Shown here in pieces: positions 43,191 through 50,925 of a DNA stretch of 64,000 bases. Below the pieces are notes generated by a model that was given only the letters and a program-made list of their open reading frames with translations, was not told the origin of the DNA and did not search any database. The stretch's first letter is position 1. Each line of letters starts with the position of its first letter. The stretch comes from Teichococcus vastitatis (lineage in GTDB: Bacteria; Pseudomonadota; Alphaproteobacteria; Acetobacterales; Acetobacteraceae). The stretch spans positions 166,177 to 230,176 of the forward strand of contig NZ_QXGS01000005.1 in assembly GCF_003604215.1 (NCBI RefSeq), read 5' to 3'. Position numbers and translations under genes: made by a program.

Positions 43191-44069
43191 TCACCCGCCG
43201 AAGCGGGTGGCCCATTCCTGCTGCCCGTGCAGCCCGACCACCTCGGCAAACTCGCCGTAGCTCACCATGGCCCCGGCACGGGCCCGCGGCGTGCCGTCCC
43301 GCTTCAGGGCGGACAGTGTCTCCGACACGGCACGCATCGCGGTGAACAACGTGCTGACGGCGTAGAAGACGATGCTGAAGCCCATCTGCTGCAGCACATC
43401 CGCGGTCAGCCCGACGGTTTCGGTGCCGTCCACCACCGTCATCACCTTGGGCCCCTGGATGGCGCGCGCCACCGCTTCGGTTTCGGCAATCGTCTTGATG
43501 CCGTCGACGAAGACGAGGTCGATGCCGGTGTCCTGGTAGCGCCGGGCGCGTTCCAGCGCCGCGTCGATACCGGCGGCGGCCAGGGCGTCGGTGCGGCCGA
43601 TGATCAGCATGTCATCCATGCCGCGCGCCGCCACCGCCGCCCGCAGCCGCTCGGCGCTTTCCTCGGCCTCCATCAGCCGGATGCCGCTCAGTTGCCCGCA
43701 GCGCTTGGGCGCCATCTGGTCCTCCAGATGCAGCGCGGCGACGCCGGCCTGCGCGTAGTCCCGCACGGTGCGGCGGATGTTCAGCACGCCCCCATAGCCG
43801 GTATCGGCATCGGCGACCACCGGGATGCCGACGGCCCGCGCCATGCTGCGGGCGTGCTCCGCCATCTCGGTGCCGGTGAGCAGCCCGAGGTCGGGCTGCC
43901 CCAGGCGCGCCGCGGTGGCGCCCAGGCCGGTCATGTACACGGCAGGGAAGCCGGCCCGCTCCACCAGCCGCGCGGTGAGCGAATCCGGCGCGCCCGGCGC
44001 CATGACGATGCCGCGCCCCATGGCGTCGCGCAGCGCGGTGGCGGGATGAAACGAGTTGCTGTGGCTCAA
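43191..44069 (-). CDS. Isocitrate lyase/PEP mutase family protein
   Basis: The 292-residue enzyme belongs to the PEP mutase/isocitrate lyase superfamily (oxaloacetate decarboxylase or 2-methylisocitrate-lyase-like). Visible: VYMTGLGATAARLG, PVVADADTGYGGVLNIRRTV with the Mg-binding Asp residues, LHLEDQMAPKRCGQL and IIGRTDALAAAG. The KRCG loop is the one carrying the catalytic Cys in lyases. It starts with the rare codon TTG at 44069, with AGGAG six bases upstream; no ATG or GTG nearby fits. Function as a lyase of a C4-C6 organic acid is likely. Confidence 0.9.
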   Translation of the reverse strand: MSHSNSFHPATALRDAMGRGIVMAPGAPDSLTARLVERAGFPAVYMTGLGATAARLGQPDLGLLTGTEMAEHARSMARAVGIPVVADADTGYGGVLNIRRTVRDYAQAGVAALHLEDQMAPKRCGQLSGIRLMEAEESAERLRAAVAARGMDDMLIIGRTDALAAAGIDAALERARRYQDTGIDLVFVDGIKTIAETEAVARAIQGPKVMTVVDGTETVGLTADVLQQMGFSIVFYAVSTLFTAMRAVSETLSALKRDGTPRARAGAMVSYGEFAEVVGLHGQQEWATRFGG

Positions 44070-44130
44070 GGGACGCTCCTGCCTTCTGGCTTGTTGTCTT
44101 CCGACCCGCCCGAGAACTGGGCCGGTCCGG

Positions 44131-44313
44131 TCATGGCGGCGCCGGGTTCAGCGCTTCGCGCCGAAGCGCGCGACTGACGGCGAGGCACAGGCCGCAGCGC
44201 CCGATCTGGGCCTGCCCGAAGATCCAGCAGGCGTTGACCAGAGCGGCACGCAGCCATTCCTCGACAAAGGCCGGGAGCGATCGTGGCATTTCCATCCGCC
44301 GTCGCGACATCAT
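44131..44313 (-). CDS. Possible small protein of unknown function
   Basis: In the 514-base gap 44070-44583, a 60-codon frame starts at ATG 44313 with GGAGG eight bases upstream. The product (MMSRRRMEMPRSLPAFVEEW..., then LVNACWIFGQAQIGRCGLCL) has a tryptophan-bearing hydrophobic middle with three cysteines. Third codon positions are GC-rich as in neighbouring genes. I do not recognise it; it could be a small membrane-associated protein or a remnant. Nothing else is seen in this gap. Confidence 0.42.
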   Translation of the reverse strand: MMSRRRMEMPRSLPAFVEEWLRAALVNACWIFGQAQIGRCGLCLAVSRALRREALNPAPP

Positions 44314-44583
44314 CGAATGCCTCCGCCCGGACGGCCACACCAACCGCGCAGAAAGGCCGCGATCAGCATCCCGGCATCGCCGTTGCCTCGTCCCAGTATC
44401 GAAGATCCGATACGTCGTGTCCCGAGGGAAAAGCTCATCCGGCATCCGTTGCGCCGGCCCCACGGCGACAACGGTTGAAGCGTCATGCCGATGGCCGATC
44501 AACCGACAACCGCCCGGCGCGCCCGGCGAGACAGCGCCCAGGGGCGTGCCGGTTGGGGCGCCAAACCCTCCGCCTGCGGCAGC

Positions 44584-45249
44584 TCAGCCACCCAGGGTGC
44601 GACGCAGTGCCGCAGCCTCGCGCAGCAGGGCCGCTTCCATGGGCGCGCGGCGGGCGGGGTCCTGCAGCCGCGTCACCGTCCCCGACAGGCAGAGTGCGCC
44701 GAGCAGCGCGCCGCCGGCGCCGCGCACCGCCGCCGCCACGGCCGCCATTTCCGGGTCGCGCTCGCCCAGAGACACCACCACGCCTTCCGGTGCTTCGCGC
44801 AGCACATGGCCGGCGGCGCCGCGGTCCAGCGGCAGCAGGCTGCCGGGCACCAGCCTGTCGCGCACGGCATGGCGGCCCTCCTCGCGTAGCAGGCAGAGCC
44901 GCGCCTCGCCCTGGCGCACATAGAAGCTGGCGTTCTCGCCGGTCTCGTCGGCGAGGCGGCGCAGCGCCGGCGGCACCACCACCCGCAGCGGCGCCGGCTC
45001 GGCCCGCAGCCCCAGCACCATTAGTGCCGGACCCAGCCGCCAGCGCGCCGCCTCCCCGTCCCGCAACAGCATCCGCGCCCGCTCCAGCGACGCGATCAGC
45101 CGGAGCAGCGTGCTTTTGTACAGCCCTGTTCGTCGCGCCAGCTCGGCCAGCGGGAGGGCTTCCTCCCCGGCCTCGAAGGCGAACAGCACCGAAAGCGCCC
45201 GGTCCACCGCGCCGACACCCTCCTCCGGCGCTTGCGGCTTGACCGCCAT
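44584..45249 (-). CDS. IclR-family transcriptional regulator
   Basis: The 221-residue regulator has an N-terminal winged helix (AVDRALSVLFAF...LPLAELARRTGLYKSTLLRLI) and a C-terminal IclR effector domain (ENASFYVRQGEARLCLLREE, LDRGAAGHVL). ATG 45249 is preferred because GGATGG lies seven bases upstream; ATG 45264 would add five residues. It faces the CoA-transferase operon; a palindrome between them is a likely binding site. The effector is probably an intermediate of that pathway. Confidence 0.9.
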   Translation of the reverse strand: MAVKPQAPEEGVGAVDRALSVLFAFEAGEEALPLAELARRTGLYKSTLLRLIASLERARMLLRDGEAARWRLGPALMVLGLRAEPAPLRVVVPPALRRLADETGENASFYVRQGEARLCLLREEGRHAVRDRLVPGSLLPLDRGAAGHVLREAPEGVVVSLGERDPEMAAVAAAVRGAGGALLGALCLSGTVTRLQDPARRAPMEAALLREAAALRRTLGG

Positions 45250-45270
45250 GCCGACACCATCCATGCTAAA

Positions 45271-45287
45271 ACAGAACGCTATTCTGT
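45271..45287. promoter_or_regulatory. Palindromic operator candidate between iclR-type gene and CoA-transferase gene
   Basis: ACAGAA-CGCTA-TTCTGT is a perfect 6-5-6 inverted repeat in the 55-base gap between the divergent start codons. Its length and placement fit IclR-family sites, so it probably controls both genes. Confidence 0.65.
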
Positions 45288-45304
45288 CTAACGGAACATA
45301 CGTC

Positions 45305-46528
45305 ATGTCAAGCGAAGCGGCCAAGCCTCCTTCTCCTATTGGTCCCCTCGCCGGCCTGCGCGTGCTGGATTTCGGCCACACCGTGATGGGTCCCACCTGC
45401 GGCGTGGTGCTGGCTGACTTGGGCGCCGAGGTGATCCGCATCGAGCCGCCGGACGGCGACCGCACCCGTCGGCTGGGCGGCTTCGGCACCGGCTTCTTCG
45501 CCACCTACAACCGCAACAAGCGCTCGCTGGCGCTGGACCTGAAGGACCAGCGCGGCGCCGAGATCCTCCGCCGCCTGGTGCTGACCGCCGACGTGCTGGT
45601 GGAGAATTTCGCCCCCGGCACCATGGAGCGGCTGGGCCTCGGCTGCGAGGCGCTGCGCGCCTTGAACCCGCGCCTCGTCTACTGCGCGCTGAAGGGCTAC
45701 CTACCAGGTCCCTACGAGGCGCTGCCGGCGCTGGATGAGGTGGTGCAGATGCAGGGCGGGCTGGCGCACATGACCGGGCTGCCGGGGCGGCCGATGCGCG
45801 CCGGCACCTCGGTGGTGGACATCATGGGCGGCGTGTTCGGCGTGGTCGGCATCCTGGCGGCGCTGCGCCAGCGCGAGCAGACCGGCGAAGGCCAGAAGGT
45901 GCAGGCCTCGCTGTTCGAAAGCGTCGCCTTCATGGTCGGCCAGCACATGGCGGCCGGCGCCATCGCCGGGGAGCGGGTGCCGCCGATGACCGCGCGCCGC
46001 ATCACCTGGGCGATCTATGACGTGTTCCAGGCGCAGGATGGGCAGGTCTTCGTCGGCGTCACCAGCGACCAGCACTGGCAGCGTCTCTGCCAGCATCTCG
46101 ACCTCGACGAAATGGGCGCGGACCCGGCACTGGCCAGCAACGCCCAGCGCGTCGCCGCACGGGAGCGCATCATGCCCGTGCTGGAAGCGCTGATCGCCGC
46201 ATGGCCGGTGGAGGAGGTGCTGCGCCGCTGCCGCGCGGCCTTGATCCCCTGCGCCCCCGTCGCCCACCCCGAGGATCTGTTCACCGATCCGCACCTGCTG
46301 GCCAGCGGCATCATGGGCGAGACAGCGCTGACCGAGCATCTTTCCGCGCCGATCCCGATGACCCCGGTGCATCTGGGCGATAGCCGGGTAACGCTACGCC
46401 ACCAGCCGCCGAAGCTCGGCGAGGGCAGTGCCGCGATCCTGGCCGAACTCGGCATCACGCCGGAGCAGCAGGCCATCCTGGCCCGCGACCATGTGCTGAC
46501 CCTGCCCGCCGAGGAGACCGCCGCATGA
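45305..46528 (+). CDS. Family III (CaiB/BaiF) CoA-transferase
   Basis: The 407-residue enzyme moves CoA between organic acids. Signatures: LRVLDFGHTVMGPTCGVVLADLGA (in shorter pieces LRVLDFGHTVMGP and LADLGAEVIRIEPP), FFATYNRNKRSLALDLK, VLVENFAPGTMERLGLG and the active-site region ALDEVVQMQGGLAHMTG with DIMGGVFG. It is followed by an overlapping HMG-CoA-lyase-like gene (ATGA), so the pair may activate a hydroxy acid as a CoA thioester and cleave it. Controlled probably by the adjacent IclR regulator. ATG 45305 has GGAA seven bases upstream. Confidence 0.91.
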   Translation: MSSEAAKPPSPIGPLAGLRVLDFGHTVMGPTCGVVLADLGAEVIRIEPPDGDRTRRLGGFGTGFFATYNRNKRSLALDLKDQRGAEILRRLVLTADVLVENFAPGTMERLGLGCEALRALNPRLVYCALKGYLPGPYEALPALDEVVQMQGGLAHMTGLPGRPMRAGTSVVDIMGGVFGVVGILAALRQREQTGEGQKVQASLFESVAFMVGQHMAAGAIAGERVPPMTARRITWAIYDVFQAQDGQVFVGVTSDQHWQRLCQHLDLDEMGADPALASNAQRVAARERIMPVLEALIAAWPVEEVLRRCRAALIPCAPVAHPEDLFTDPHLLASGIMGETALTEHLSAPIPMTPVHLGDSRVTLRHQPPKLGEGSAAILAELGITPEQQAILARDHVLTLPAEETAA

Positions 46529-47466
46529 CGCTGCCCCGCCGCATCGAGATCCGCGAGGAAGGCCCGCGCGAGGGCTTCCAGTTCGAGAAGGGCGAGATCG
46601 CGACCGCCCGCAAGCTCGAATTGATCGAGGCCCTGGCGCAGACCGGGCTGCGCCACATCCAGACCGTGTCCTTCGTCGATCCCCGCCGCGTGCCCGGCAT
46701 GGCGGATGCCGAGGCGGTGTGTGCCGGGCTGACGCCGCACCCCGGCGTCACCTACAATGCGCTGTGGCTGAACCCGAAGGGCTTCCTGCGAGCGCTGGTG
46801 GCGCCGAACATCGCGCTGGAAGGCAGCGTATCCGTTTCGGCGTCCGAGGTGTTCGGCCGCCGCAACCAGAACCGCGATCGGGAACAGGATCTCGCCGCCG
46901 CGGCCGCCCTGATGGCCCTGTACGCCCAGCACCGTGTGCCCCTGGCGCGGATCACCATCATGGCGGCCTTCGGCTGCAATTTTCAGGGCGAGGTGCCGAT
47001 CGGCGCCGTGCTGGACCGGATCGAGGCGCTGCTCGCCCTGGCCGGCGGGGCGGGGCTGGAGCGTCCCTACGTTTCCCTGGCCGACACCATGGCCTGGGCC
47101 ACGCCGCCGGCCATCCAGCGCGTGGTGGGGGCGGTGCGGGAGAAATGGCCGGACCTGGAGGTGTCGCTGCACCTGCATGACACGCGTGGCATGGCCATGG
47201 CCAATGCCTGGGCCGGGCTGCAAATGGGCGTGGCACGCTTCGACGCCGCCATCGCCGGTCTGGGCGGCTGCCCCTTCGCCAGGCATGCGGGCGCCGCCGG
47301 CAACATCTGCACCGAGGACCTGGCGCTGCTCTGTGCCGAAAGTGGCATCGAGACGGGACTTCAGCTGGAGAGACTGATGGCGGCCGGACGTCTGGCCGAG
47401 GAGGTGGTGGGCCATCCCCTGCCAGGACGGGTGAAGCAGGCCGGGCTGCTGATGGCCAACGCCTGA
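46525..47466 (+). CDS. HMG-CoA lyase-like protein
   Basis: The 313-residue TIM-barrel lyase has IEIREEGPREGFQFEKG at the N-terminus, a conserved VSLHLHDTRGMAMANAWAG metal-binding segment and the catalytic loop GLGGCPFARHAGAAGNICTE (Cys249). It cleaves 3-hydroxy-3-methylglutaryl-CoA or a similar CoA ester to an acyl-CoA and a keto acid. It overlaps the CoA-transferase gene, which could make its substrate. The natural substrate may differ from HMG-CoA, as is common in soil alphaproteobacteria. Confidence 0.9.
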   Translation: MTLPRRIEIREEGPREGFQFEKGEIATARKLELIEALAQTGLRHIQTVSFVDPRRVPGMADAEAVCAGLTPHPGVTYNALWLNPKGFLRALVAPNIALEGSVSVSASEVFGRRNQNRDREQDLAAAAALMALYAQHRVPLARITIMAAFGCNFQGEVPIGAVLDRIEALLALAGGAGLERPYVSLADTMAWATPPAIQRVVGAVREKWPDLEVSLHLHDTRGMAMANAWAGLQMGVARFDAAIAGLGGCPFARHAGAAGNICTEDLALLCAESGIETGLQLERLMAAGRLAEEVVGHPLPGRVKQAGLLMANA

Positions 47467-47485
47467 GAAAATCATTGTTACGGCT

Positions 47486-47506
47486 TGTTGCGAATTCCTC
47501 GCAACA
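47486..47506 (+). promoter_or_regulatory. Inverted repeat before the Sel1-repeat gene
   Basis: TGTTGCGA-ATTCC-TCGCAACA is a perfect 8-5-8 inverted repeat 15 bases before the ATG 47522, in a locally AT-rich gap. It may be an operator, a leader hairpin or the end of the lyase transcript (no T-run). Confidence 0.4.
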
Positions 47507-47521
47507 CGGTCAAGCTGCGCC

Positions 47522-48319
47522 ATGCCTCGCCCCCCAGCCCCGCCACCGCCCCTGCCCCTGGCCACCATCCGCGAGGCCGAGCCCGACACGCTGGCCGCAG
47601 CCTTCGCCGGGCCGCCGGACGAAGCCGCCCGCTGGCTTGCGGCGGCGGCCCGTGCCGGCATGACGCAGGCCCAGGTGCTGTACGGCCAGAGCCTGCTCCA
47701 GGGCCGCGGCGTCCGGGAGGACCGGGCGGCAGCCCTGCGGTGGTTCCAGGTGGCCGCCGGCGCCGGGAACCTCGAAGCCCTGAACATGGTGGGCCGCTGC
47801 CATGAACTGGGCTGGGGCACGCAGCAGGACCCATCCCGCGCGGTGTCCGTGTACCGCCAAGCCGCCGAGGCGGGGCATGCCTGGGCGCAGTACAACCTGG
47901 CCACCCTGCTGGCGCGTGGCATCGGAGCGGAGCCGGATCTGCCGGAGGCGATCCGCTGGTTCAACCGCGCCGCCGCCCAGGGCCATGCGAGGTCCATGAC
48001 GGTGCTGGGCCGGATGCTGGAAGACGGTGTCGGCGGCCCGGCCGATGCCGGGGCGGCCCATCAGCTCTACGCCCGCGCCGCTGCGGCGGGCGATTGCCGG
48101 GCCCAGTTCAACATGGGTACGCTGGCCCTCGCCGAGGGCCGCCTCGATGATGCCGAGCAATGGTTTTCCCAGGCTGCCAGAACCGGAACCCCGGGCTTTC
48201 TCAGAACCATGGCGGCCAAGCTGCGGGAGCGGCCTGAAGCCGCGCTGAGAAGCCTCGGCGAGGCGCTCGCGGCCGATCCGCGCCTGTCCTGGCCCGACGC
48301 GCCCGGCTGCCCGACCTAG
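47522..48319 (+). CDS. Sel1-like repeat protein
   Basis: The 265-residue protein has about five Sel1-type helical repeats (for example AQVLYGQSLLQGRGVREDRA, AEAGHAWAQYNLATLLARGI, AQGHARSMTVLGRMLEDGVG). It lacks a signal peptide and starts with a proline-rich tail. Sel1 proteins act as scaffolds in signalling or, in this group of bacteria, are found beside iron-uptake operons; no such operon is visible here. Partner unknown. Confidence 0.82.
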   Translation: MPRPPAPPPPLPLATIREAEPDTLAAAFAGPPDEAARWLAAAARAGMTQAQVLYGQSLLQGRGVREDRAAALRWFQVAAGAGNLEALNMVGRCHELGWGTQQDPSRAVSVYRQAAEAGHAWAQYNLATLLARGIGAEPDLPEAIRWFNRAAAQGHARSMTVLGRMLEDGVGGPADAGAAHQLYARAAAAGDCRAQFNMGTLALAEGRLDDAEQWFSQAARTGTPGFLRTMAAKLRERPEAALRSLGEALAADPRLSWPDAPGCPT

Positions 48320-48337
48320 GCGCGTCGGTTCCCTCCG

Positions 48338-49177
48338 TCAGTTCCGCGGGGGACCACCCGGCGAGCCCACCGGCCGCAACATGCTGCCGAGCCTTTCGCC
48401 GACGCCGCCCTGGCCCAGCTCTTCTTCCCGTTCCGGGATGCGGCCATGCGGCGTCAGCCGGTCCACCAGTTCCGGCATGGTCCGGCGCAGTTCCTCGATC
48501 AGGGTCTCACGGTCGGTGCCGAGTTGCTGCGCCGCCGCGTCCAGTTCCTGCGGGTCGAATTGCTGTTCCACGGCCTTGCGCGGCGCTTCCCGGTTGCTGC
48601 CGGGCGCAACCCAGGAATCCACCTCGTCGGCGAAGCCCTGCCGCCGCATGCCGCCGAGCATCCCGGCGAGGCCGCCCAGCAATCCGCCGAGCCCCGCATT
48701 GCCGCCCAGGCCGCCCCCCATGCCGCCGCCGAGGCCGCCACCCTGGCCGCCGCCGCCGAGCAGCCCGCCCAGGATTCCGCCGAGCCCACCGCCCGCTCCG
48801 CCGGTCATGCCGCCGGTGCCGCCGCCGCGCAGCAACCCGCCCAGCACGTCACCGATGCCACCGCCCTGCCCATAGCCCGGCTGCTGGCCCGATCCCGTGT
48901 GACCCGCCCCGCGGGGATCCGCGCCGGCCATGCTGCCGGTGGCGTCGGCGGGCGAGGTGTTGCCCCGCAGCAATCCGCCCAGCACGTCGCCGATGCCGCC
49001 GCCCTGGCCCCCCGTGGCCGCGTCGCCAGTATCCTGGCCGGATGGGTGCCCCTGCTGCTGGCTGCGCGAATGCTTCATCAGTTGATGCAGCAGCAGCGCC
49101 ATCGCCGCCATCTTCATGCCGCCCGACATGCTGCCGGCCAATCCACCGCCGCGCTGGCCCGAGAAGAAATCGCTCAT
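48338..49177 (-). CDS. Glycine-rich YidB-like (DUF937) protein
   Basis: The 279-residue protein has a short helix-rich N-terminus (MSDFFSGQRGGGLAGSMSGG, KMAAMALLLHQLMKH), a long glycine-rich centre with GGLL/GGIL motifs and a C-terminal YidB/DUF937-like domain (FADEVDSWVAPGSNREAPRK, LGTDRETLIEELRRTMPELV). GGAGCG lies seven bases upstream of ATG 49177. The centre contains a repeated QGGGIGDVLGGLLRG segment. The family is uncharacterised; the glycine-rich region may be membrane-active or disordered. Confidence 0.72.
   Translation of the reverse strand: MSDFFSGQRGGGLAGSMSGGMKMAAMALLLHQLMKHSRSQQQGHPSGQDTGDAATGGQGGGIGDVLGGLLRGNTSPADATGSMAGADPRGAGHTGSGQQPGYGQGGGIGDVLGGLLRGGGTGGMTGGAGGGLGGILGGLLGGGGQGGGLGGGMGGGLGGNAGLGGLLGGLAGMLGGMRRQGFADEVDSWVAPGSNREAPRKAVEQQFDPQELDAAAQQLGTDRETLIEELRRTMPELVDRLTPHGRIPEREEELGQGGVGERLGSMLRPVGSPGGPPRN
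48828..49007. repeat. Imperfect 42-bp direct repeat inside the YidB-like gene
   Basis: Bases 48828-48869 and 48966-49007 differ at only a few positions and encode QGGGIGDVLGGLLRG twice. They probably arose by internal duplication within the glycine-rich part. Confidence 0.75.
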
Positions 49178-49260
49178 GATCGTTCGCTCCGATTGCTGCC
49201 TGCTGCAACAATGGGCTGCGATCACCGAGGCGGCAGGAGCCGCCGGTCAATCCTCCGCGA

Positions 49261-50925
49261 TCAGCCCATGGCCGGAATGGCACGACCCCCGACGAGGCGC
49301 AGGATGCGCGTCGGTTTCTCGACCCCGAGCAACCGGTGCGTGATGAGGATCACGCTGCGGCCCTGCGTAGCGCTTTCAAGGGTTTCCAGAAAGGCGCGCT
49401 CCGCCAGCGGATCGAGGCCCCCGGCCGGTTCATCGAGGATCAGCAGGGCGGCCGGCGCCAGCAGCGCCCGGGCCAGCGCCAGGCGCCGTCCCTGTCCGCC
49501 GGAAAACCGCGCGCCGCCTTCACCGCAGCCGGTCTGCAGACCCTCCGGCAGGGCCCGCACGACCTCGGCCACGCCTGCGCGCTCCAACGCCTGCCAGAGC
49601 GCCGCGTCGGTGGCGGCCGGATCGGCCAGGCGCAGATTGGCGGCGATGCTGTCGTCAAACAGCCGCGCATCCTGCGTCAGGCAGGCGATGCGGCTGCGCA
49701 CAGCGGCGCCGCTCAGGCTGGCGAGATCGGTGCCGCCCAGGGTGATGCGGCCTTCCTGAGGGGCAGCCAGCTTCAGCAGCAGCGTCGCCAATGTGGACTT
49801 GCCGGAACCGGACGGGCCGAGCAGGGCCAGCCGCCCGCCCTCGGGCAATTCGAGGCTGAGGCCGTTGAACACCGGCGCGCGATCGGGCGCCCAGGAGAAA
49901 TGGACGCCTTCGACCCGCACCGCATGGCCGGTGGGTGGCGCGACCGGCACCGCCGGCTCGGGCACCGGCGGCGCGGTGTCGGCCGCCTCGAACAGGCGCC
50001 GGGCCCCGGCGGATGCGGCGGCTAGCGCGGTGCCGGCACGCGGCACAGCGGCCAGCACCTCGCCCGCTCCCAGCGCCAGGAACAGCCCCAGCACCGAACC
50101 CGCCACCGCGCCCTCGCCGCCGGCCAAGCCATAGCCAAGCGCGCCGAACAGCGCCGCCTGGCTGAGCACCAGGCCGCTCGCGCCGCTCCAGGCGGCGCGT
50201 CGGGCCAGGGCTTTCTGCTGCTGCGCCAGCGCGTCACCGGCCCGCATCAGCCGGTCCGTGGCCCGCGCCTCGCCATTGGCAGCCAGCGTGTCCTCCAGGC
50301 CCAGCAGCGGGTCCACCGCGGCAACGCGGAGTTGTCCCTGCGCCTCCGCCACCCGCGCGGCGGCCCGCCCCGCGGCCGGTGCCAGCAGAGGCGGCAGCAG
50401 CAGCGCCGCCGCCAGGGGCAGCGCCACCACGGCGGCGAGGCCCGGGCCGGCCGCACCCAGCATCACTGCCAGCGCCAGCACCACGGCCACCGCGGCGGCG
50501 CCCGGTACCAGCGCGCGCAGGTACAGCCCATCCAGCGCTTCCACGTCGGACACGATGCGGCCCAGCAGGTCCCCCGCGCCGCGCAGGCCAAGGCCGGCCG
50601 GCAGTCTTTCGGCCAAGCGGCGGAAGAACCAGATCCGGGTATCGGTCAGGGCGCGGAAGGTGGCGGAATGGGTGACCAGCCGCTCGAGGTAGCGGGCCAG
50701 CGGCCGCACCAGGATCAGCGGCCGCAACAGCAGCAGCGAGCCCACCGCGCCCGCCGTCAGGGCGGAATTCTGCAGCCCTTCCGAAACGCCGCGCCCTGCC
50801 AGGGCCAACAAGGCGATCCCGGCCAGGGCCGCCAGTCCGGCCACCACCGCGCCGGCCAGAAGCCAGCCGCGCCGTGCCCGCCACAGGCCGAGCACGCGCA
50901 GCAACAGGCGCAGCATGGCGCTCAT
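49261..50925 (-). CDS. cydC: Cysteine/glutathione exporter ABC half-transporter CydC
   Basis: The 554-residue protein has six N-terminal membrane helices and a C-terminal ATPase domain with GPSGSGKST, signature FSGGQGRRLALARAL and LLILDEPAGGLD. It overlaps the CydD gene by ATGA and pairs with it. CydDC exports thiols to the periplasm and is needed for assembly of cytochrome bd oxidase. LGLRGAGDLLGRIVSDVEALDGLYLRAL, quoted in parts as GDLLGRIVSDVEALD, is a CydC-like coupling region. No cydAB gene is seen in this window. Confidence 0.9.
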   Translation of the reverse strand: MSAMLRLLLRVLGLWRARRGWLLAGAVVAGLAALAGIALLALAGRGVSEGLQNSALTAGAVGSLLLLRPLILVRPLARYLERLVTHSATFRALTDTRIWFFRRLAERLPAGLGLRGAGDLLGRIVSDVEALDGLYLRALVPGAAAVAVVLALAVMLGAAGPGLAAVVALPLAAALLLPPLLAPAAGRAAARVAEAQGQLRVAAVDPLLGLEDTLAANGEARATDRLMRAGDALAQQQKALARRAAWSGASGLVLSQAALFGALGYGLAGGEGAVAGSVLGLFLALGAGEVLAAVPRAGTALAAASAGARRLFEAADTAPPVPEPAVPVAPPTGHAVRVEGVHFSWAPDRAPVFNGLSLELPEGGRLALLGPSGSGKSTLATLLLKLAAPQEGRITLGGTDLASLSGAAVRSRIACLTQDARLFDDSIAANLRLADPAATDAALWQALERAGVAEVVRALPEGLQTGCGEGGARFSGGQGRRLALARALLAPAALLILDEPAGGLDPLAERAFLETLESATQGRSVILITHRLLGVEKPTRILRLVGGRAIPAMG

